Shown: piece after piece, positions 1-5,635 of the stretch
Layout of the letters: every line of letters begins with the position of its first letter
How positions within the stretch are numbered: position 1 is the stretch's first letter
From: Ahrensia sp.
GTDB taxonomy: Bacteria > Pseudomonadota > Alphaproteobacteria > Rhizobiales > Rhizobiaceae
NCBI GenBank assembly: GCA_003233475.1
Contig: QILU01000032.1
Span: 1-5,980, forward strand
Direction: 5' to 3'
DNA length: 5,980 bases
Made by a program: the position numbers and the translations under genes
Notes under the pieces: generated by a model
What the model was told of the DNA's origin: nothing
Database searches by the model: none
Seen by the model: the letters and a program-made list of their open reading frames with translations, nothing else

Positions 1-138
1 AACAACACAGCGCAATTCGGTGAAAAGCGCACGGGCCCGAATTTCCGCATCCCCTTCTAATCGCAGCTCTTGTCCCCAAACGGAGGTGACACTCAAACCG
101 ATCAACACCAGAAGTATTTTACTAACTTGTTTGAGCAT
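1..138 (-). CDS. ccmH: CcmH (CycL/CcmL), cytochrome c maturation thiol-oxidoreductase, N-terminal 46 codons only
   Basis: This is the start of a gene that runs off the left edge. Reading from the ATG at 138, the frame stays open for exactly 46 codons to base 1. Residues 1-22 form a signal peptide: Lys at 3 and 7, a hydrophobic core ILLVLIGLSV, and likely cleavage near VWG/Q. The mature part reaches the family motif EIRARALFTELRCVV, so the first Cys (residue 44) of the LRCxxC redox motif is present and the second lies just outside. In the family, periplasmic membrane-anchored CcmH reduces or holds the CXXCH thiols of apocytochrome c for heme ligation with CcmF and CcmI. The ATG lies inside the ccmF end, giving a 17-base overlap, and has only a weak purine-rich sequence upstream (GAAAG), which suggests coupling to ccmF translation. 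The second Cys and the C-terminal membrane anchor cannot be checked here. Confidence 0.92.
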   Translation of the reverse strand, partial: MLKQVSKILLVLIGLSVTSVWGQELRLEGDAEIRARALFTELRCVV

Positions 139-2110
139 GGGCTGCTTTCGATTTGCGTTTTTTTCGTCGCACCGGAGCACCAATTCGCAATCTTCTATCA
201 CTAAAAGAAAAGGCCCCAGCTAACACCATGACAACGGAACCAAGCCAGATCAAAGTTATTAGCGGTTTCCACCAAATGCGCAGAGTAACCGCGCCATCAT
301 TTTCAACATCGCCCAAGACAATATACAATTGAGAGAATCCAAATGTGCTGATTGCCGCTTCACTTGTGGGCAATTGCCGTGCCGGGTAAAATCGTTTTTC
401 AGGCTGGGCGACATCCACAATTTTCCCATCTTTAAGGACCGATAATACCACGCTGCGGGAGGTGAAATTAGGGCCATTCTCGCTAACATAGCCCTCATGG
501 CGAACCGTATAATCGCCAACGACAACGGTATCTTTTGTTTTCATTATAACAATTGTCTCTGTTTCAAATGCGGTCACGCTCACAATGCCAAGCAGGGTCA
601 CACCAACTCCAAAATGCGCAAATGCCGTAGACCAGACAGAACGGGGTAGTCCTGCCAATCGTAAAAGAGATGTTTTAAGTGGGACTTTCCTGAATGCCGC
701 CCTTTGAACTAATTCAGCGAATGATCCAACCATAAGCCACATGGCGAGGCCAATCCCAAGGGGTACCAGCCATTGTCCCTTTTGCACAAAACCTCCAACT
801 ATCACGATAGTCAATATAGCAGCACCAAGAGCAAAAAGAAGACGCTGCATGGCACCAGCAATATCGCCCCGTTTCCAAGATAAAAGCGGCCCAAAAGGAA
901 TGGCAATAAGCAACGGTATCATCAACGGCCCGAAGGTTAAATTGAAGAATGGCGCGCCGACGGAAATCTTACTGCCCGTGATGGATTCATAAACAACCGG
1001 GTAAAGAGTTCCAACGAGAACTGTGGCGGCAGCGGCGGAAAGAAGCAGGTTGTTTATCACCAATGCGCCTTCCCGGGAAATCGGGGCAAACAGCCCTCCA
1101 GCTTCCAAACGGGATGAGCGCAGAACAAACAGAAATAAAGAGCCACCAACAAAGGCGCATAATATAATCAGAATAAACAGCCCGCGTGATGGATCGCTGG
1201 CAAATGCATGAACTGAAGTGAGCACTCCGGAGCGAACCAAAAATGTTCCAAGCAATGACAACGAGAAAGTAAGGATAGCCAGGAGCACAGTCCATATTTT
1301 CAGTGCATCACGTTTTTCCATAACCAGCGCGGAGTGCAAAAGAGCTGTCCCCGAAAGCCAGGGAAGAAAAGAGGCATTTTCCACGGGGTCCCAAAACCAC
1401 CAGCCGCCCCAACCCAACTCATAATAGGCCCAATAGGAACCCATGGCGATACCGGCCGTCAGGAACAGCCAGGCAATCAATGCCCATGGGCGAACCCATC
1501 TGGCCCAGGCAGAATCAAGCCGCCCTTCAATCAGTGCCGCAACTGCAAAGGCAAATATAATTGAGAACCCCACATAACCCAAATACAACATGGGAGGATG
1601 AATTGCCAAACCGATATCCTGCAAAATCGGGTTAAGATCCTGGCCTTCAATAGCGGCTTCCTGCCGCTCAAACGGATTGGAGGTTGCAAGAATAAAAAGT
1701 AAAAAAGAGGCCAACATCCAAGCTTGTACACCTTGAACATTTGCCTTTAGTTTTAATGGAAGGTTTTTCCCGAAGAAGGAAACCGCAGCAGCAAAAAGTG
1801 CCAGTATTAAGATCCATAACAACATGGAGCCTTCATGGTTTCCCCACGTGCCACTAATTTTATAAATTAATGGCATGTCTGAATGGGAATTTTGCCAAAC
1901 ATTCACCACAGAAAAATCGGACGTGACATAAGCCCACATAAGACTTCCAAAGGCGATAGCAATAAAAATCAGTATGCCAACACTGCTGCCCTCAGCAGTC
2001 GCCATCATGCGGACATCGTTTTTAGCTGCCCCCCAAACAGGAACAACACTTTGGATCAAAGACAAAGTAAAGGCGAGAATAAGCGCAATATGACCGAGTT
2101 CAACAATCAA
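122..2110 (-). CDS. ccmF: CcmF (CycK), cytochrome c heme lyase subunit
   Basis: This is a complete 662-residue multi-pass inner-membrane protein, the usual family length. It takes heme from holo-CcmE and attaches it to apocytochrome c. The N-terminus MIVELGHIALILAF is the typical family start. The tryptophan-rich WWD segment is at residues 224-252, with core GWGGWWFWDPVENASFLPWL. The four histidines known as heme ligands in E. coli CcmF have counterparts: H171 (AIHPPMLYLGYVG) and H301 (TSVHAFA) flanking the WWD heme, and H259 (LLHSALV) and H499 (FAHFGVG) for the transmembrane heme b. A large periplasmic loop near 515-610 carries ENGPNFTSRS, PEKRFYPARQLPTSEAAIST and LYIVLGD. A last membrane helix (about 615-636) precedes a strongly basic tail (RRKKRKSK). 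The start is TTG at 2110: an in-frame TGA lies two codons upstream and the nearby ATG at 2117 is in another frame. It overlaps the ccmE stop by 4 bases, and its TAG stop lies within ccmH. Confidence 0.98.
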   Translation of the reverse strand: MIVELGHIALILAFTLSLIQSVVPVWGAAKNDVRMMATAEGSSVGILIFIAIAFGSLMWAYVTSDFSVVNVWQNSHSDMPLIYKISGTWGNHEGSMLLWILILALFAAAVSFFGKNLPLKLKANVQGVQAWMLASFLLFILATSNPFERQEAAIEGQDLNPILQDIGLAIHPPMLYLGYVGFSIIFAFAVAALIEGRLDSAWARWVRPWALIAWLFLTAGIAMGSYWAYYELGWGGWWFWDPVENASFLPWLSGTALLHSALVMEKRDALKIWTVLLAILTFSLSLLGTFLVRSGVLTSVHAFASDPSRGLFILIILCAFVGGSLFLFVLRSSRLEAGGLFAPISREGALVINNLLLSAAAATVLVGTLYPVVYESITGSKISVGAPFFNLTFGPLMIPLLIAIPFGPLLSWKRGDIAGAMQRLLFALGAAILTIVIVGGFVQKGQWLVPLGIGLAMWLMVGSFAELVQRAAFRKVPLKTSLLRLAGLPRSVWSTAFAHFGVGVTLLGIVSVTAFETETIVIMKTKDTVVVGDYTVRHEGYVSENGPNFTSRSVVLSVLKDGKIVDVAQPEKRFYPARQLPTSEAAISTFGFSQLYIVLGDVENDGAVTLRIWWKPLITLIWLGSVVMVLAGAFSFSDRRLRIGAPVRRKKRKSKAAHAQTS

Positions 2111-2547
2111 TATTCATCCCCCTGCCATACGCCTTTTTCCCTAAGTGTTTTAGCCATTCCTTCCGGCATATAATTTTCGTCGTGTTTTGCCAATACGGTG
2201 TCAGCCTGAAAAACCCCATCGGACCCCATTACACCTTCGGTAATTATGCCCTGCTTCTCGCGAAACAAATCGGGCAATATTTTACTGAATACGACTGAAA
2301 TGGTTCTTTGATTGTCGGTTAAATCGAAGCGGACATTTAAGCCTTCGCCTTTTTTGACACTTCCCTCTTCAACCAACCCAAATAAACGAACCCGCTGACC
2401 CGGCTTTAATTCAGCCGCATACAACTCGCTGGGGGACAGGGCGAATGCAATCCCTGATCGTAAGGCGAACATGGAAAGGCCAATAGAGAATGCCAATACC
2501 AAGCCTATCGCTCCAATCCAAAAAAGACGGTTGGTACGACGGGTCAA
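2107..2547 (-). CDS. ccmE: CcmE (CycJ), periplasmic heme chaperone
   Basis: This is a complete 146-residue protein, normal for the family. CcmE accepts heme from the CcmABCD release complex, binds it covalently through a histidine, and delivers it to CcmF. It has a short basic N-terminus (MTRRTNRLFW), a single membrane anchor at about residues 9-28, then a periplasmic beta-barrel (OB-fold) domain. The signature LAKHDENYMP spans 119-128: H122 is the predicted covalent heme ligand and Y126 the conserved neighbouring tyrosine. DLFREKQGIITEG (93-105) is the other conserved block. One departure from the common pattern is VVFSKILPDLF, where E. coli has VTYEGILPDLF, so Tyr becomes Phe and Gly becomes Lys. 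The start is TTG at 2547; it overlaps the ccmI TGA by 4 bases and has CAGGAG seven bases upstream. No in-frame ATG gives a better protein. Confidence 0.97.
   Translation of the reverse strand: MTRRTNRLFWIGAIGLVLAFSIGLSMFALRSGIAFALSPSELYAAELKPGQRVRLFGLVEEGSVKKGEGLNVRFDLTDNQRTISVVFSKILPDLFREKQGIITEGVMGSDGVFQADTVLAKHDENYMPEGMAKTLREKGVWQGDEY
2108..2123 (-). promoter_or_regulatory. ccmF ribosome binding site and TTG start within the ccmE end
   Basis: AGGGGG at 2123-2118 lies seven bases before TTG (2110-2108). The TTG overlaps the ccmE stop as TTGA. An ATG at 2117 is out of frame and meets a stop after five codons, so it is not a competing start. The strong spacing decides the TTG start and suggests translational coupling with ccmE. 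Confidence 0.85.
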
Positions 2548-3692
2548 TTCGTTTCTCCTGTTGGCGGGCTTTCAAGAATTTTCATCTGAACGGCCAGTTT
2601 GTTGAGTTTTTCAAGTAAATCTGGTGTATCCTTAAATTGTAATTTCGCCTTTTTCAAAGCTTCTGCTGCATCATTTGTCCGATTTAATACAGAATATGAA
2701 CGTATCAGCCTGGTCCAGCCGGTAAAATCCGAGGGATTTTCTTCCAATTTGCCTGACAGGCGCGTCACCATGCTTTCAATCATGGCCAATTGATCGCTCG
2801 CGTTCAGTTCAGACGCATCCTTTATATCTTCTGCACTTGGCCCTTTGAATTTCCCGTCACCGAGACGGGCTTCAAGCATAGTAAGACGTTCCGAAGTCAT
2901 GGCCTGCCACTGGGGGTCGTCTTTACGTTGTTGGGCAAGGCTCTTCCAGCGCTCAATCGCTTTATCAAAACGGCCTTCCTGTTCCGACGCCATAGCCAAA
3001 TAAACTGAAGCCTTTAGAGTGGTTTTATCCTGCGCCCACGCAGTTTCAAACAATTTGCGGGCACGGTCTGAAATGACGTTTCCATCAGCGACCGTTAGCG
3101 CTTCACCAAGTTCAGCCAATCGATCGGGCGTCGGCCCGGAAATGCGAATGATTTGCTCAAAGGCTTGGGCGCGGTCCGCTGGCCTGTTCAAACGTCCATA
3201 AGCGTTCGCCAGAACATTCCAGCCTTTCGCATCATCAGGATTTTGTTTCAAATGCCGCTCAGCAATTCGAACCATCTCTTCGATAGACTTATCCTCAAGT
3301 TTTTCCAAACGTTGTGCAGAAAGGGGATAGTCAGGAGTACCGGGCGATCCAAGAACTGAATAAAGCAACAAGCTCACAACAGGTAGCAAGACCAGAGCAG
3401 CGAGGCTGGTAAACACCCTACCTAAACGAGGTTGCGTACCACTTGCTGCGGGCGCTTTTGCGCGGCGGCTTTCTTTTAATACCCGGCGGACTATTTCGGT
3501 CCGTTCGACCGCGAGTATTTCCTTCCCGTCAGGAGAAGTTGCATCTTGCTGTTCCAGATCTTTGAGTTGCTCACGGTAAACATCCAGGGCATCGGTCTCC
3601 TGCTGATCACCTTTGCCCGGACGCGACAACGGGAGCAATACAGACAATATCGCGCCCACAACCATCAAAAGAGTTATAATCCAGAAAATCAT
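2544..3692 (-). CDS. ccmI: CcmI (CycH), apocytochrome c chaperone with TPR domain
   Basis: This is a complete 382-residue protein. In the family, CcmI binds the C-terminal helix of apocytochrome c and presents it to the CcmF/CcmH ligation complex. It has a first membrane helix at residues 2-22, then a cytoplasmic segment of about 70 residues with the typical VYREQLKDLEQQ and TEIVRRVL helices and a basic stretch (ESRRAKAP). A second membrane helix spans about 93-114. After SPGTPDYPL comes a periplasmic TPR region: MVRIAERHLKQNPDDAKGWN (140-159) followed by LANAYGRLNRPADRAQAFEQ (161-180), with further repeats near 205-275. A C-terminal block at about 285-345 (GPSAEDI, AMIESMVTRLSGKLEENP, GWTRLIRSYSVL) resembles the form common in Alphaproteobacteria. 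The ATG at 3692 places the first helix at the terminus as expected. No clear Shine-Dalgarno precedes it (see the candidate promoter). Its TGA overlaps the ccmE TTG start. Confidence 0.95.
   Translation of the reverse strand: MIFWIITLLMVVGAILSVLLPLSRPGKGDQQETDALDVYREQLKDLEQQDATSPDGKEILAVERTEIVRRVLKESRRAKAPAASGTQPRLGRVFTSLAALVLLPVVSLLLYSVLGSPGTPDYPLSAQRLEKLEDKSIEEMVRIAERHLKQNPDDAKGWNVLANAYGRLNRPADRAQAFEQIIRISGPTPDRLAELGEALTVADGNVISDRARKLFETAWAQDKTTLKASVYLAMASEQEGRFDKAIERWKSLAQQRKDDPQWQAMTSERLTMLEARLGDGKFKGPSAEDIKDASELNASDQLAMIESMVTRLSGKLEENPSDFTGWTRLIRSYSVLNRTNDAAEALKKAKLQFKDTPDLLEKLNKLAVQMKILESPPTGETN
2545..2560 (-). promoter_or_regulatory. ccmE ribosome binding site and TTG start within the ccmI end
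   Basis: CAGGAG at 2560-2555 lies seven bases before TTG (2547-2545), and the TTG forms a TTGA overlap with the ccmI stop. This is the same arrangement as the next junction downstream and implies coupled translation of ccmI and ccmE. Confidence 0.85.
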
Positions 3693-3791
3693 AGAGGTTA
3701 CATACAGCCCGGACAGAATCTGGCAAGGCAGTGAATTATCAAATGATCGCGACTAGAATAAAAAGAATAATCGGTAATACGCGATATTCAA
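3693..3791 (-). other. 99-base AT-rich intergenic region between the lipoprotein gene and ccmI
   Basis: This is the only gap above 35 bases in the window. It holds an exact 7-base direct repeat (minus strand TTATTCT, two bases, TTATTCT; positions 3770-3755). It also holds a widely spaced inverted repeat, ATCGCG/CGCGAT at 3785-3780 and 3751-3746, with a 28-base spacer, and a candidate promoter near ccmI. I see no GC-rich hairpin followed by a T run, so there is no clear intrinsic terminator. The upstream genes may read through into ccmI. The composition and repeats are consistent with a separate regulatory region for the ccm genes, but no known operator is recognised. Confidence 0.6.
3699..3726 (-). 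promoter_or_regulatory. Candidate ccmI promoter, weak
   Basis: On the minus strand, TTGCCA (3726-3721) matches five of six bases of the sigma-70 -35 consensus. It is followed after 16 bases by TATGTA (3704-3699), which matches only three of six of the -10 consensus. A transcript from here would begin within a base or two of the ccmI ATG at 3692, giving a leaderless message. That would fit the lack of a Shine-Dalgarno before ccmI, but the -10 element is poor and the call is tentative. Confidence 0.25.
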
Positions 3792-4208
3792 CTAATTGAT
3801 CAAATTCCAAGGGCCATTCCCGACAAGACAAGCTGTGCCTTTACTATATGTTTTTTGTTTTCGCACTGAAATAATGTGGTCAAAGCGGCGACAGTTTGAC
3901 TTGCCGACGCGAAACGGACGGTATGCTGTAACGTTCCCGAATACATCGGCAGTATCTCCAGCCCAATTAATTTTATCACCGGTTTTACCAAACTCCAGGG
4001 CTTTCAATTCTGCTTCAAACGCATTCTTTCTTTCCTGAGAGGTAAGACGCTTCGCGATTGTTTTCTCGATGAGAAATACCAAAGCTCTTTCATTTTCCAA
4101 AGAGTTCAAGGGCGGATTGAGGGCCGCATTCTTCCCTGACAAAGATGTACATGCCGAGAGGCCAATGCTCAGCAGCATTAAATACGCAATTTTAGTTAGA
4201 TTCGACAT
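3792..4208 (-). CDS. Small lipoprotein with 17-kDa surface-antigen-like C-terminal region
   Basis: This gene encodes 138 residues from the ATG at 4208. An in-frame GTG at 4214 would add two residues, but the ATG is preferred because AAGG lies five bases upstream of it. The N-terminus is a lipoprotein signal: Lys-7, hydrophobic AYLMLLSIGL, then lipobox LSAC with Cys-20 as the predicted lipidated residue; the serine/threonine after the Cys argues against inner-membrane retention. Residues of about 36-70 are charged and probably helical (SLENERALVFLIEKTIAKRL, then TSQERKNAFEAELKALEFGK). The C-terminus has the spacing W-x-G...G-x-V...CRRFDHIIS...GTACLVGNGPWNL, which resembles the C-terminal domain of 17-kDa surface antigens and RT0821/Lpp0805-type surface proteins. 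That family link is from memory of the motif. The glycine-zipper segment seen in many 17-kDa antigens is absent. It lies 35 bases after the kinase, so it is probably cotranscribed with it. Its biological role is unknown. Confidence 0.85.
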   Translation of the reverse strand: MSNLTKIAYLMLLSIGLSACTSLSGKNAALNPPLNSLENERALVFLIEKTIAKRLTSQERKNAFEAELKALEFGKTGDKINWAGDTADVFGNVTAYRPFRVGKSNCRRFDHIISVRKQKTYSKGTACLVGNGPWNLIN

Positions 4209-4217
4209 GAACACCTT
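4206..4217 (-). promoter_or_regulatory. Ribosome binding site choosing the ATG of the lipoprotein gene
   Basis: AAGGTG occupies 4217-4212, and its AAGG core is five bases from the ATG at 4208. The alternative GTG start at 4214 is itself part of this purine-rich sequence and would have no spaced binding site, so the ATG is the better start. Confidence 0.7.
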
Positions 4218-4243
4218 GCTTGGAAACTGCTAAGGATAAATCC

Positions 4244-5611
4244 TCAAGTTGCATTAGTTTTTGGCAGAAAAACCACAACTCTCAAGCCCCCCATTGAACT
4301 TTTTTCAAGTTCAAGCCGCCCGCCATACTCATCAGCAATGTCGTGGACGATAGACAGACCAAGACCGGACCCCGGTTTTGATTCATCCAAACGCCTTCCA
4401 CGTTTGGTTGCAGAAACTCGATGTTTTGATGATATCCCCGGGCCGTCATCTTCAATGGCTATTTCGAATTTACTCGAGTGATTACCTTGCAACTCTGAAA
4501 TTTGTAAACTGACTTTCGACTTTGCGAACCGTGAGGCGTTTTCCAACAAATTACCCAATACTTCTTCCAAATCCTGCTGTTCACCTTGGAAAACAAGACT
4601 GGGAGATTCGTTAGAATATTCAAATTTGATATTTGGATTAAGTTTTTCCATGATCCGTATAAATTTTGTCGAAACCGGATCAACCAACGTGCGGACTGAA
4701 ATCACCCCTTGCTGCGCCGCAATTCGCGCGCGACTTAAGTATGTGCTGATCTGAGATTGCATCAGGCCCGCCTGTTCACCAACCAAATCAACTGTTTTAC
4801 TATTTGGTTTCCGCACTTCGTTTGCAATTACTGCCAAAGGCGTTTTTAGTGCGTGGGCTAGGTTTCCCACTTGCGCGCGTGCTCTTTCAGTTACCGATTT
4901 ATTGGCTGCGATGAGAGCATTTATCTCGTCGGCAAGGGGCTCAATTTCTGCAGGAAATTCCCCCTCAAGCATTTCTGCGCGCCCTTCGCGAATATTGTTT
5001 AACGATGACGTTGTTTGCTCCAATGGCTTCAAACCAAAGCGAATTGCAAAAAATGTTGCAATAATAGTACCAACCCCAAATATTCCAAAAAACATCAGAA
5101 TTGTACGGTTAAAATCTGAAATTGCCTGTTCAAGATCGTTTCGGTTGCCCGCTACCATTACCTGAAAAAGTACATCGCTTTCTCCCAAAAACAACTGTGC
5201 TTCAAGTCGTTGCACCTGCAGTTCCGGCTCATCCGTTACGTCATAAGTTCTGCGAAATTTCTCATTGAAAGGATTATCACCCACGGTTGGCACTGCAATA
5301 TTTTTACCCGATATTGATCTGGAGTTCAGCATGACCACTTCCGGATTTTTTGCAGCGGAAACCATCCAGTACCAACCGGAAAGCGGTTGCAAAAAACGGG
5401 GATCCCCTAAATTCGGAGTGCCTGTTATTTTACCATCTTCCGACAGCTCAATGGCACCCATCAAATTATAAGCGTGGGCTAAAAGAAGGCCCTGGAAATT
5501 ATTTTCCGCATTGTTACGAAATAAGGTTGAAAGCAGTATTCCCGTCACCAAAAGCGCAATGGAAAGCCATGCAGCGATGACCAAAAGCAGGCGTGAGGCA
5601 AGGGAACGCAT
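4244..5611 (-). CDS. feuQ: PhoQ/FeuQ-like sensor histidine kinase
   Basis: This is a complete 455-residue inner-membrane kinase. The first membrane helix is at about residues 8-30 and the second at about 170-191, enclosing a periplasmic sensor region of roughly 140 residues. A HAMP-like linker follows (RFGLKPLEQTTSSLNNIREG, 191-210). The dimerization domain carries NLAHALKTPLAVI with phospho-accepting H253; the ALKTPL form is typical of PhoQ-type kinases. The ATP-binding domain has the N box NLLENASRFA (N357), the G1 box EDDGPGI (387-393) and the G2 box GSGLGLSI (414-421), so it looks catalytically intact. Its partner is the regulator 24 bases upstream. FeuQ is favoured over PhoQ because the pair abuts the ccmIEFH (cycHJKL) genes, as in rhizobia. 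The start is less certain than the frame: AGGA is 13 bases from the ATG at 5611 but seven from an in-frame CTG at 5617. Confidence 0.93.
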   Translation of the reverse strand: MRSLASRLLLVIAAWLSIALLVTGILLSTLFRNNAENNFQGLLLAHAYNLMGAIELSEDGKITGTPNLGDPRFLQPLSGWYWMVSAAKNPEVVMLNSRSISGKNIAVPTVGDNPFNEKFRRTYDVTDEPELQVQRLEAQLFLGESDVLFQVMVAGNRNDLEQAISDFNRTILMFFGIFGVGTIIATFFAIRFGLKPLEQTTSSLNNIREGRAEMLEGEFPAEIEPLADEINALIAANKSVTERARAQVGNLAHALKTPLAVIANEVRKPNSKTVDLVGEQAGLMQSQISTYLSRARIAAQQGVISVRTLVDPVSTKFIRIMEKLNPNIKFEYSNESPSLVFQGEQQDLEEVLGNLLENASRFAKSKVSLQISELQGNHSSKFEIAIEDDGPGISSKHRVSATKRGRRLDESKPGSGLGLSIVHDIADEYGGRLELEKSSMGGLRVVVFLPKTNAT

Positions 5612-5635
5612 CTTCAGAGATTTTTCCTGGCAATC

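Noticed and set aside
987..1295. Minus-strand open frame of 102 codons inside ccmF
   Set aside because: It lies wholly within ccmF in another frame. The product has no recognisable domain, while the ccmF frame carries conserved motifs across the same bases.
1883..2173. Plus-strand open frame of 96 codons across the ccmF/ccmE junction
   Set aside because: It is antisense to two conserved genes, has no credible protein features, and is explained by their codon use.
3796..3803. Palindrome TTGATCAA at the end of the lipoprotein gene
   Set aside because: It is only eight bases, lies within the last codons, and such short AT-rich palindromes are expected by chance.
3796..4038. Plus-strand open frame of 80 codons opposite the lipoprotein gene
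   Set aside because: The minus strand there has a signal peptide, a lipobox and an ordered C-terminal motif. The plus-strand product has none of these.
4232..4246. Small inverted repeat AGGATAAATCCT between the kinase and lipoprotein genes, considered as a terminator
   Set aside because: The arms are only 4-5 bases with a 2-4 base loop, there is no GC-rich stem, and no T run follows.
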